Source: Pelomyxa schiedti (taxonomy: Eukaryota; Evosea; Pelobiontida; Pelomyxidae). Taken from it: a DNA stretch of 41,599 nt. Below, in pieces: positions 12,532 through 22,796 of the stretch. Location of the stretch: NCBI GenBank assembly GCA_020536535.1, contig JAHLWZ010000452.1:33078-74676 (forward strand). The letters run 5' to 3'. The first letter of the stretch is position 1. Each line of letters starts with the position of its first letter. Position numbers and translations under genes: made by a program. The notes under the pieces are model-generated. The model saw only the letters and a program-made list of their open reading frames with translations, searched no databases and was not told where the DNA came from.

Positions 12532-14146
12532 TCAGAGGAAAACCACACCACGGACGATGTGTCTGTTGGCGTATCTTGCGTTAGCTCCCGGAAAAATTCG
12601 TGTCTGTGTGGTGGTAAGAGAAAGAAGGGTCAGGTAAAAAAGGAGAACCTCAGGACTTTGAAGAGGTTTGTGCCATCCCTGATTAACTTCTTGAGATGGA
12701 AAAGTAAATGCTGCTGGTGCTTGATAGGATCCTCGTTGGCAACGGCACTTGGATTTATTGTTTCCGAAGTGGGAATGTTCTCTTTTCCTTCCGGTGGGGT
12801 TTGCACTTTGGAGGAATCCCACCGAGGAGCACACGCTTTCATTACATTCAATAGAGATTCATTATCCAATGTGGGACTGAAAGAACCGTGGAATAGTCCC
12901 TAATTTTCGTAACAAAACAATGCATTAAAGGAAAATGCTGCCGGTACCTTTGGATTTCCTACTACCTCACCAGATGGGAGTTGGATCCGTGACAATCCTG
13001 TGTAACTATTAATCCACTGGTGAAATTTTGGTGTAGTGGAGTTTAAAAGCACACCGAAATCAATCAAAGTTACCAGTGTGTTATTGGTAAACCAAACAGT
13101 GCCTGCATCATGGTAAGCCAAGTGAGTTTTGCCTGAAACTGCTTGGAGTAAAATGTTGCCAGAATGGAGGTCATTGTGATTGAACTCCAAGTCTCTCCGT
13201 GCTATAGCCAGGGCATATAGGATCTGAGAAAATTTGAACCCAAAAGCAATAAAGGCCTTCACCTACCTGAAAGAAGTAGCACTTGAACTCGTAAAGGGAT
13301 AGTCTTCTTTCTTGCACTAAGGAACGCAGACTGGTGTCTGCGAATTTCAATACAATAACGAGGAACTCTGTCCCATTTAATGCAGGGGGATTTCGAATAT
13401 CTTGGTAGTAAAGGGGAGTTGTTACCTGTAAAAATGATCAATTCATCATGTTGCTAAAGCAGGACTACCTTAAACCACCGAGAAAGCTCCACAAAATTTC
13501 CACATTTATTGGCTTTGGTGAGTGTTCCAAGCTGCAATAGTATGGAGAGTTCTCTGTGGGCAGTATCGGCGTTATTGGCAGAACAAGTAACTTGTCTTTT
13601 GATGGCTACTTTCAAATCGTTTAGGCCTTTTTCTTTTACAATAAAAACGTCCTGTTCGAAATGAGTATAATCTTTCTCTATCTCGTAAATATGGGCCAAA
13701 TACTCACGCTGTTGGCCTGGTAAATCGATTCCACTACTTCGGCACAAAACAGTGGTTCCAGTGCAGAAACCTCACTCGGAGTTTCCTAACCAATAAAAAA
13801 ATGGTCATGCATCAAACCAAAAGAGAACACAAGATAAATCCCCTCCCACAAGCAATATTTTTCAACCAACCACGCATAAGACTACGTCCAGCAAATATTT
13901 ATTAATACAACACAGACAGCGTACCTCCGTCCCCTTTGCCGCCTCGTCCGTGATCACGCTTGACAAGTCGGCGGATTCGTCAGTGCGTCGGCGCGACGTC
14001 CAAGATACGCTTCGCGTGGTGACAGCTCGCGACGTGGCCGAGCTCGCAGCCGAGCCATCTCGCGACTGTTGTTGGCGTTGGAGGTCGACCTCGACCGTGT
14101 TGGTGTGTCCGCCTCGTCGCTTGTGTGGGTCTACGTTGCGTGTCAT
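12532..14146 (-). CDS. Haspin-like protein kinase
   Basis: The ATG at 14144-14146 begins an N-terminal exon of about 74 residues rich in Arg, Ser and Thr. An intron (13924 down to about 13788) leads to the kinase domain. Visible motifs: VAIKRQ (beta-3 Lys), HRELSIL (helix-C Glu), KCGNFVELSRWF (the N-x-C/G-x-N-F pattern typical of haspin), LVIVLKFADTSL (hinge), LEFNHNDLHSGNILL (catalytic loop; haspin has H-R-D-L-H-W-G-N) and VTLIDFG (canonical haspins have DYT here). The tail after the intron at about 12901-12948 carries HLLFHLKKLIRDGTNLF and ends with TGA at 12532. Haspin phosphorylates histone H3 Thr3 at mitotic centromeres; that role is assumed from the family. The DLHxGN catalytic loop and the missing classical activation segment support haspin over an ordinary Ser/Thr kinase. 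It is convergent with the transporter (191 bp). Confidence 0.78.
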
Positions 14147-14360
14147 CGCGAGGCGAAGGGGGGGAAAAAAACAGTGTCGAGGTCGCGGCACCAAGGTCCG
14201 CAAAGCTACAATTGGCAAAATAAAATAAAATGAGGGACAAAACGAAACCTCAGTGCCACTGCCAGAGATGACTCTTTGTTTCGGCGAGCGCTGGTTTTCC
14301 ACTTTTTCCGACCAAGTTGGAAGTTTACAGGAAATTGATTATTTCTCCCTGGAAGAACAA

Positions 14361-17326
14361 CTATGTATGGAACAGAAGCACAACGGCTGTAATGTCGTCC
14401 GTTGATTCATGTTGGACTGCATACTCGACGAGTGCCTCAGCAGCGAGCTATGCAAGGGTAAATGCAGAGAAGCTGTAGGAGACAAAGTTACCTTGCAGTT
14501 GGAGTCCTTCTTCAAGGCATTACTAACAACCTGAACGGCATTCTCATTGCTGACATTGTTCCAAACCCCGTCAGTTGCTAGAATGAGAAATGTGTCATCC
14601 GCCGTTATTATATGCTCCGTCACTTCCGGTACCGCTGATAAACAACCGGGTCTTGTGCAGTTCAGTTTTCTTCTATTTTAGAGAGGAGAAATACGGATAT
14701 TCTGGGGATTTCTTCAATTCAAAGTCTCCCAATGAGCGTGACACTTCCATTATTCCAAAAAGGCGTTGGTTTTGAACTTTACCCCCATTTTCCACTATTC
14801 TTGCCATTTCTGTTGGCGTACTGGCCTACGCATTTTAATTTTACATGTTAACCACTATGTAATACCTTGTGATCAACAGAAAGGGGAACAGCAGTGTCCG
14901 ACGTGCAGAGAACAGCGCGAGAATCACCCAAGTTGGCTATAAAAAGCTTTTTCCCAAGAATGAGTGCGGCTAGAACGCATGTTCCACAGGTTTTATCTAC
15001 ATTATCTATGACAGACACTAGTTATTGCGAGAAAATCTGAGTACTATTACCAGCGTTTTTGAGTTGCTTTGCCAATTCCTCGTCAGTTACTTTGAAGCCT
15101 TCCTCGAGTGCCTGTTTTGGGTGCTGTGGGAAGGTCTCAACAGCAGTAACGTGATTGTAGAGATTTTGTGCGACATATGTACTTGCATATGAATCGGAAT
15201 GGCCGTCGCATACTAATGCAAAAGTTGCTCCTGGGGAGAAGTCAAGAACAAAGTGGGAAGAAGGCTACGCACCGCTTCCCACGATAATATTGAAGGTATC
15301 CTGGTTATGGGCGTGCCGCTTCCCAGTTTTCGTGCATCCAGTGGCAGTTGCATTAGGTTCCTATGGAAACACACAGCGGTTAGATTTTGCACTGAGTTAA
15401 TTTTGTTCGCACTGGTGTGTGAAGAGTGCCACTGCCAGAGTTGGGTAGAGCAACGTCCTGAGGTGCAGGAGGAAAAGGTATCTTCGTGCTTTTAGTTGTG
15501 GAACGATTTTTTTTATGAGATAAAATCAGCTCTGCTCTTGGAGCCGTGGAGACATCCAGATCATGTGGGGAAGAAGGTGCAGAATTGATCTTCCGGTTGT
15601 TTTTTTGTGCAAGTGGCCGGTCAGGCCTTGCACTGCCAGGAGAAATGTTTCCTCTAACCCCCTGTGTACATTAGAGATGATCTAAATTTGAAGGTTATAC
15701 CTGTAGGGGAAGAGTTGCAATCCTGGTCCCATTACGGGGTTTGTCTCCTTTATTTATGTGTCTATCTTGCTCCTCAGGGCCTGAGTTACTTTGGTTTGGA
15801 GTGTCTTCTTTTTGAAGGGTCTCCAATTTCTTCTCCGTACCAGGTTGTTGAGGGGTTTGGTTGTTATTCTCCATTACTTCCGCTGTGCCCTCAGCTTTAA
15901 CAGATTGCTCAAGTGGAGGTTGGTGGGAGCCTGTATCTTGTTCTTCAGGTAGTGCGCGACTATTTTGAGTTATCAATGAAGGAGATGCAGATTGCTGAAC
16001 AATTGATGCCACCGTGGCGGGCCTATTTGATTTTGGCGTGCCTGTTGGCAATTTTGTTTCTGCATTTACACCCACGGAGCGGGAAAGTGGATGAGACGGT
16101 GTCTGCGGTTTTGATGGAGCCACATCTGGTTGAACCTGATTTGTTGCGGAGATTGTGGTCTGCTTAGGGTGGGGTGTTTTTGGTGAGTGTGGGCTTGCAT
16201 CCCTATGAGGGGACTGGGTAGGAACCTTGTTGCGGGAGGAGAGCGATTGTTCCGCCGATGTGTGTGGAGAAGGTAATGTTTGCACAGGACGTTCTTCTAC
16301 TGTTGGAGTACTGCGGTGACCTTCCACATCAAGTTGTTTTGGTAACTGAAGAGGGGGTGCTGCTGTGGGTGTGAGTGGTACTGCCTGGTGTGGATATGGA
16401 GAAATCTGGCGGTTATGTGGTGACACTGTGTGAGGTGACTGTATGCGACTCGAGTGAGGAGAGTGGGGTACATTAGGTGCCTGAGAGCCCATAGTTCCCT
16501 CATCTTGAGGATGTTGTGATTGGATTTCTTGTGAAGGCTTTCGGTGAGAAAGTGCCGCAGGTTCCTGTTCCAACGTAGGTTTGGACTGTGGGGTTGGGGG
16601 CTTGGCAGCCTGGGGACCTTGTTTTCCAACTGAGCTGGGACGCTTCTGAGGTGTAGGTGGTTTGGCACTGGATTCCCCTTGTGGGCCTGTCTCCTGTGTA
16701 GGAGGATTTTCCGTTTGGGCAACGAACGAGGTTGGGAGGTCCACAACGAAAACTTGAGTGTGAGGCGATCGGGGGTGCAACTGGCGCGAACGGTAATATT
16801 TACGCGCAGCAGTTTGCTGGGGTTGGTTCGCTTTTCCCGAGTGTGGAGTTAGTGGCGGAATCTGAACACGTACACTGAATTGGGCATCTAGGGCGGCTTT
16901 TGCGCCAAAGTACTCAACGCCGAAGCTGTACGGATCTACCGGTTTGTTGCGCACCAGTTCTCGTGCAAAGGAGCGCAAGATCTGAGCGAAACCAGGCGGG
17001 ATCTGCGGAAAGTACCTCCCTCTGCCGTTTATGTCGCACTCTTCTTCCGCAAGGCATTCGCCCTCTGACGTGGCCTGCGGCTTGTTGCGATTGTTGTTGG
17101 TAGATGCACCGAAATGGGAGAAAAACAAGGAAGATGCCGAAGACGTTGTAGAGCACGGCGGTGACAGTACTTGCCTGCCCTGCAACTGCAAACACAGGTG
17201 GAACTGGCGGCGCCTCAATTGGGCCTCGAACTTCTGTTGTGCAATTGGTATCAACAGTTGATTGCCATGTTTTGGTTGTTGCTGTTGTGTGCCTAGTTTG
17301 GTGTCCTCGGACGACAAACCGCTCAT
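14361..17326 (-). CDS. PP2C-type protein phosphatase with an N-terminal PKA RIIa-like docking domain
   Basis: The ATG at 17326 opens a long exon. Residues about 107-145 (YFPQIPPGFAQILRSFAREL, then RNKPVDPYSFGVEYFGAK) match the RIIa dimerisation/docking fold of PKA regulatory subunits (IPP..L..L..F.RE.L...P.DP..F...YF). About 400 residues of Pro/Gln/Ser/His-rich linker follow, with many PxxP and S/T-P sites. After introns at 15642-15680 and 15361-15411 comes a PP2C domain: KRHAHNQDTFNI, ALVCDGHSDSYAS (metal-binding DGH), IANLGDSRAVLC, VDHKASTPTEMARI, FGIMEVSRSLGDFELK, FLILATDGVWNNVSNENAV and STDDITAVVLLF, with TAG at 14361-14363. All acidic metal ligands are present, so it should be an active Mn2+/Mg2+-dependent Ser/Thr phosphatase. 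The in-frame stretch between about 17081 and 17170 may be an additional 90-nt intron. Divergent from HgcAB (274 bp between starts). Confidence 0.85.
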
Positions 17327-17600
17327 TGCGAATTAACTTATTTATTGGAAGTAGATGTTCCGTCGCCCCAGGCCAGAACTTGGGTGGTATTGCCATTGAA
17401 CTACGATCAGGAAGCCAAGCTATCCCGTCTAGTGTAGCTCCAGATGATGGATGTTATGACTGCGTAATTTCTATGCTCCAGGCACCGAAATTCTTGGTTT
17501 GTGAGAAAAGAATGATGTGTATCTAGATCGGGTGTTATTTAACGGAAGCCGGGAAAGAAACAAACACAAAAAGAAGCCGAGAAACAACAAAAACAACAAA
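17327..17600. promoter_or_regulatory. Divergent intergenic region shared by the RIIa-PP2C and HgcAB genes
   Basis: The 274 bp between the two start codons must hold both promoters and 5' leaders. The HgcAB side ends in an A-rich stretch (AAC/AAA repeats) directly before the ATG at 17601, a common eukaryotic start context. I see no clear TATA box or named regulatory motif, so nothing in the sequence says whether HgcAB is metal- or oxygen-responsive. Confidence 0.4.
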
Positions 17601-19368
17601 ATGAGCTGTTGCACTCTTGACAAGGAGAAACCATCCGCATGTTCATCAGAAGCCCCAGTGCCCGTGGACCCGACCATAAGGCTGACCACCACCCGCGTCT
17701 CGTGTGCAGACTTATGGGAGCACGTGCAGGCCAGGTTCTCGTGGAAGAGAATGTCGCACGGCATCACGCCAGGAGTGTACGTTCTTGACGATAGTGGCAG
17801 ATACGACCCATCAAAGGGCGTATTGCCACCAAAGGACACTCCCATTCTCGTCACAGCCAACTACGCTCTGAGGTCCGCTTCTTTATTTATTTTTTCGGTT
17901 TTTTTGGTTTTTTTTCCCCCCCACTGACAGTCAAATAGCTTTGATTCACTTCGGTCTTGTATTCCGGCCAGTGCACAGCCGGTTTATATTCTTGTTATTG
18001 ACACGAAGGCAATCAATGTGTGGTGCGCTGCTGGAAAGGGTACTTTTGGAACTGACGAACTGTGCAAGAGGATAGTGATGCATGATTTGCAGTCTCTTGT
18101 TAGGTGTGGAGAGAGTCAATAATATTTAAAGTGTACTTCTTTCCTCTCTAATTCCTTCATCATCATATAGGCACCGTCTGCTTATTCTCCCTCAGCTTGG
18201 GGCAACTGGAGTTTCTGCACGCGAAGTTAGGGAACGAACTGGATTTACTGTAAATCCTCCCTTCCAACACCCATCAACTTACCTGGTTATTACAGGTGGA
18301 ATGGGGTCCTGTCCGAGCTGCTGATTTGCCAGTGTACCTTTCTAAATCACCAAGGAGAAAAACGAACGAAATGCGTCGTGTAGAATTTCCCATTAAGGAT
18401 CGTGCGGTACTTATTCCAGTGGAAGTACTCTCGAACTTGAAGTACAAAGCCATTATAACGGTGAGTGCAAATTTTAGGAAATTGCCTACCTAATTTAATA
18501 TGTAGTTCTTCGCACTTCTATTTGGAGGGCTATTTTCTGCGGTAGGCTTCCTCCTTGCTGTATTCTACGGGTATGTTATGGCATTTTATGTAGCCTGTCA
18601 CCTTCTTATAACAATAAGGACTATACTATTCCCGCTCTGTCTTCCTTTGCTACCAACGAGACACTTCACGACAAAGGGTCTTATCTTAGGAGTGGTCGGC
18701 TTCTATTTCTATTTGTCTTATTGACTCATATAACACTTACAGATATGCACTCTCTCTCACTTGTTCGTTTGGCACAAGCTGGGTTGGGATTGGGCAGACA
18801 CAACATTTTCTCTTATCACCGGCATTTTCACACTGATTGCCATGCCTATTCTTATTTCCCTCTGGGCTCTGAATTTCTCTGGATGCACAACCTTCTCTTC
18901 CAAAAGTGAAACACTGAAGGAAACACTTTGGTGGCTATGGGTAAGGCAAACACAAAACAACTGTACTCCCTTACTAACCCACCGCTCCAGTTCGTTCCAA
19001 CCATCTCTTCTAGAGCCAGCAAATTCTACAAAACAGAACCTACACTTGCCATTGATACAAACAAATGCGTTGGGTGCCATATCTGCCAAGATGTCTGCCC
19101 CCACGATGTCATATCAGGTTTGTTGCATCCAAACCAACAAAATCCTTGCAACTCAACTCATTCAATCCCACCAGTTGTGAATGGCAAGGCCACAATTTCT
19201 CGCCTGAATGACTGCATGGAATGTGGGGCCTGTGCAATGAACTGCCCAACAAAGGCAGTCACTGTTGAATCAGGAGTTGGTTGTGCCTGGGCTATAATCA
19301 TGTCAGCCATTAATGGAAGGGAAACAGTTGGTTGTGGTTGTGGCGATGGCTGCTGTTCCTCCAACTGA
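17601..19368 (+). CDS. hgcAB: Fused HgcA-HgcB (corrinoid methyltransferase-like protein plus 2x[4Fe-4S] ferredoxin)
   Basis: Nine exons (17601-17872, 17939-18103, 18171-18249, 18296-18460, 18506-18570, 18619-about 18691, 18743-18940, 18991-19117, 19175-19368) give one frame of about 445 residues. The N-terminal part is HgcA: PGVYVLDDSGRY, ILVTANYALSFDSLR, then KAINVWCAAGKGTFGTDEL with the cap-helix Cys (about residue 120) that binds cobalamin in the bacterial protein, HRLLILPQLGATGVSAREV and VEWGPVRAADLPVYL, followed by four to five hydrophobic segments ending with LWALNFSGCTTFSS. The C-terminal part is HgcB: CVGCHICQDVCP and CMECGACAMNCP (two [4Fe-4S] sites), ESGVGCAWAI with the conserved extra Cys, and a CGCGDGCC tail. 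In bacteria both proteins are needed to methylate Hg(II). Fusion, introns and eukaryotic neighbours are all visible here. The exact donor of the intron ending at 18742 is ambiguous by one codon. The natural substrate in this host is unknown. Confidence 0.93.
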
Positions 19369-19387
19369 GGAAAGAGGAAAAGTGCTA

Positions 19388-19393
19388 AATAAA
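19388..19393 (+). terminator. AATAAA polyadenylation-like signal after HgcAB
   Basis: A canonical AATAAA lies 20 bp after the HgcAB stop codon, inside the 63-bp space before the convergent MIT gene. It fits a eukaryotic 3' end. The AT-rich tract around it could serve both strands. Confidence 0.5.
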
Positions 19394-19431
19394 AGAAACA
19401 AACGTATTTATTTATTATGAATTCATTCCTC

Positions 19432-20663
19432 CTAGTCCTGGTGTTGGGTGGGTGCTGTTTGGGTGTCTTGAGTTGCAGCAGGGAACACAATGAGTTGCTC
19501 TGTAGTTGCATTCGGCATAGGAGTACTTGTGGCAGTGCCAGTTGTTCCGAGAGTAGCAGTGGAGGCAATAGGAGCCGGTGGTGTGAGTGTGATGCTGGCT
19601 GAATCACTTGGGGGAACTTCTTGAGGAGGGGGTGGTGGAGGGTGCTGGGGCTGATTGGGCCCAACCCCCATTGTGGGAAGTACAGAATCGGTGACCAAGC
19701 TGACTCCCTGATTGAACCAACCCCAGAGTGCATTGATGCCGGTGGATGCGGCGCCGGTCACGCGTTCCGCGACGTGGTATTGCTGGTCGATTTCCTTCAT
19801 CTTGGCGAAGCTGGTGTTGGCGGCGGAGCTGACTTTCTCGGATATGTGGTAGTTCTGGTTGAGTTGGGACGCCTGTGTGATGATGGTTGACGTGGCAGTG
19901 GTGACGTGTTCTTGGATGTGGTACTCCTTGTTGATGGTTTTGACTTTGTCAATAGCTTGTTTATTCAGAGTCAGAACGAGTTGTGATTGGGAGAAAGAAC
20001 GCAGGGGGACCATACCACTGTTTAGAACAGCAGGAACTGATTGCATAAGGGGTTGCTGGGCAGGCATGGGCTGAGGTGGAGCGACAGAGGACAATGGCAT
20101 GGGTTCACTTGCCGCGCTCCTTTGTTCTGGTGCCTGATCCACTGCCATAGTCATTCCTGTAGGCCCGCTTCCAAGATAACCTGCAAGAACCTAATCACGT
20201 TATCATGGTGTGATATCCAGGGATATATATACTAAGGACTATATTTAATGAAAAATCGAGCTCCCTTGTATTGAATGGAAGAAATCAACAACCAAAGCAA
20301 AAACCTCAAAACAATAATAATAAAAAAGCACACCTCAGCACGCTGGGAGTACTGCGAGACTTTAGCAGAAATCAGCTGGGACCTCTGTGGGTCGGACTCG
20401 AACTCAAGCACCTTGGAGAGCAGCCCCGCCGCGCGCCGGTACGCGTCCACGGCCCCGGGGTAGTCGTGCGCCGTGTCGAGCTGGACGCCTAGCCCCGCCG
20501 CCTGCCCCGCGTCGCGGAGCAGCCCCTCCACCAGCTGCGGGTCCGGCTGCGGCACAACCACCGCCGGCGTGGGCGGAGGCACGGCTGCAACGGCTGCTGC
20601 TGTGGTTTCTGCTGACTCGACTATTGGGGCTGTGGGAACTGGTGCTGTGTCGGTGCTCGTCAT
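19432..20663 (-). CDS. MIT-domain protein with tandem YHI/YHV helical repeats
   Basis: ATG at 20663. After a Pro/Ala/Thr-rich leader, residues about 45-110 form an MIT-type three-helix bundle: LGVQLDTAHDYPGAVDAYRR, AAGLLSKVLEFESDP, LISAKVSQYSQRAE. MIT domains bind ESCRT-III tails. An intron, a 25-nt micro-exon at about 20227-20251 and another intron lead to the second half, which carries three similar amphipathic units (INKEYHIQEHVTTA, LNQNYHISEKVSSAA, IDQQYHVAERVTGAA) and then INALWGWF. These resemble the helical tail repeats of plant BPA1/VIP-type proteins. The C-terminus is Pro/Thr-rich (poly-Pro run) and ends with TAG near 19432. The micro-exon join is inferred from phase and is less certain than the two main exons. 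A role at endosomal membranes is inference. Confidence 0.7.
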
Positions 20664-20896
20664 TTTTGCTTTTGTAGTTATTATTTCTTTTCATCACGAT
20701 ATTGATCGGCTGAAGGCGGAGTGAAACGGACCATGGTACCCGTACCACCTCTACCGAACGTTAGGGAATGGCCGGACAGGTCCTGCTGGAGTTGCCATAG
20801 TGGAACATGTTCATAGAAATAAAGCTACTACAATAATCAAAGGAGCTGCAGCAAGGCCAATCAGACCCTTGTCTTTCGAAATTTGTCGGCACATCG

Positions 20897-22776
20897 ATGG
20901 GGCACAGCTCGTCGACGCCAGAGACTCCGCCGCCTGTGGTCACGCCCACGGCCGTGCCCCCCTTCCCGATCCTCCCCTCGATCCCCGTGCCCGCCGCCCC
21001 GCTGCCGCTCGTCAAGTGCGACACCGCGGCGCCGCAGCCGCGGCCCTTGTCCGCCGTGCGCGCCCCGTTTGTCCTTAAGATGGCCAGCTCAGACTCCCTC
21101 CCGGCCCTGATCTCCAGCGCGCCGGTGGCCTCGTCCACCACCACGCAGCGGGCCGACGCCGCCCGCCACGCCGCGAAGCTCGCCCTGGCCTGCGCCTACC
21201 ACCCGCGGCTCGGCGCCCACAGCCTCGCGACCATCCTCACGCCCGACGTGATCGACTACATCACGGCGCTCGCGTTCGGGGTGCCGCCTCCCGACTGGTG
21301 GTTCCCGGCGCCTTCCCTAATTGTGGGATTGTCCGGCTTCGGCTGTGGAATTGCCTTCCACGACTTCGTTCTTGGAAAGCCGGAACTGCAATCTAGCCGA
21401 AAAAGTACTGCTCCTGCTGAGACTGAGGAAATTGTACAGCACTCTCCTATTTCCATCGACTCCTGCAAGTGGAATCTTGTTGCTGCTCCCAGAAAAGCTT
21501 CTTCTCTGAACCTAACCACTATGAGAAAAATCAGGTTTGCTTCGGATTATGAGAGGTGCTTCTCAGTCATGCTTGGAACCAGCGCTGGTCACAATTTCCT
21601 TAGCGCATTTGACCTTCATAAAATGAAGCAATCATATTGCTGTCCATGTATTGCTCGCTGCGTTTGTTTTCTGCAGTCTCAGTCACGACATGTTTATACT
21701 GCAGCTAGTGGGGTGATAAACGAGTGGAGGATTGGAGAAGCTGCATCCAAACGCGGTGTATTGCCCGCTATCGGGAAGATTAGAAACTACAGGATATCAT
21801 GTGGCTCCATAGACCACCTCTGCAATGCCTTCTCGCCCAAGCTTCTTGCAGTTGGCTCGAAACTGCAAAACACTGTCTATGTTGTAGAACCGAAGCCGGC
21901 TCACGTCAAAGCTAGAAAAAAGATGGATATAGGTGTCCTGTGTATGATGGTTCACACCCCTGAAAGCCAAATACAAGTAACGGCAATGCATGGGATGCCA
22001 CAGTCACCTACCCTCCTCACAGCATGCAGTGATTGCTCTATACGTGCTTGGTCATCAACAAGGCAAGTCAACAATATACCACTATGGTCCACTTGTATTA
22101 CAAGTGAAGTACCAGTGACAGCAATGTGCTATCTTCAAGAATCTGAAGTTATATCAGATGAAGCATTTGCAGCCTGTGCAGGAGGGAGGTGCTTCATTTA
22201 TGACAAGAGAGCGAACGTAAATAGCCCACTGATTACTATGGATTTGGCTTGCCGCAAGGCAAAGAGTATCTTGCCACTTGCACAGAATACAGTAGCTATT
22301 GCTGTCGCCACCAGACAAGGGAATGAAGGTGGTGTGTTGTTGTTTGACATCAGGGCGCCAGACGCACCAGTGGCTATACTAAAAACAGGAGCACTAACCT
22401 CAATGAATTTATTTGGTACTTTGGGAGCCCCTTTTTTTTAAAAAAAAAGCAATTTCCCCAACAAAAAAAAAAAAACAAAAAATGTGTGGGTTGCATGTTG
22501 GAGTGCACAACGCCAGTTGTTACACCCAGGGTTGCTCCCAAGTCCCTGCCTGAGCTAGCTGATCCGAAAACCAACTGCATCGAAGGTAAGGAGCATTATT
22601 CGGCCTTTAGCCCCAAATTTGACACCAGTGGTAAGTTTCTCCCTGCAAGAGGGGGTGTTTCGGGGGTACAGGCCTTAACTGTGGTAGTTAGGGAAGCTAG
22701 AATGCCTGAATCCGTCGGGGCTCCGCCCAAACTTATGGGTTTGAATTTGAAATTTGATGGAAATCGGTTGGATTGA
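20897..22776 (+). CDS. WD40/beta-propeller-like protein
   Basis: One long exon from ATG 20897 (GC-rich, Pro/Ala-rich leader) runs to about 22418. An intron of about 92 nt with poly-T and poly-A tracts (donor GTACTT, acceptor CGCCAG) then joins in frame to an exon ending at TGA 22774-22776. Propeller-like blades are visible: RHVYTAASGVINEWRIG, LLTACSDCSIRAWSSTRQ, EAFAACAGGRCFIYDKRA, TVAIAVATRQGNEGGVLLFD with IRAPDAPVAIL. These have the h-x-x-C/G-x-D-x-x-I-x-x-W/F-D pattern of WD40 repeats, although divergent. The frame is also open upstream to about 20840, and a short extra 5' exon starting at about 20774 (M-A-G-Q) could be spliced in; I prefer 20897. I cannot assign a specific WDR orthologue. 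Confidence 0.68.
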
Positions 22777-22796
22777 TCGGATTCGGAATCGCCCAA

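Noticed and set aside
15664-16167. + strand frames opposite the Pro/Gln-rich linker of the RIIa-PP2C gene
   Set aside because: Antisense of a low-complexity coding region; no motif and no compatible exons.
17601-19368. Bacterial contamination as the source of HgcAB
   Set aside because: The gene needs eight short GT-AG introns, has the same intron style as its neighbours and is flanked closely by eukaryotic genes on the same contig.
20815-20900. Minus-strand 27-codon hydrophobic open frame in front of the WD40-like gene
   Set aside because: Too short, no supporting context; more likely leader or an alternative 5' exon region of the + strand gene.
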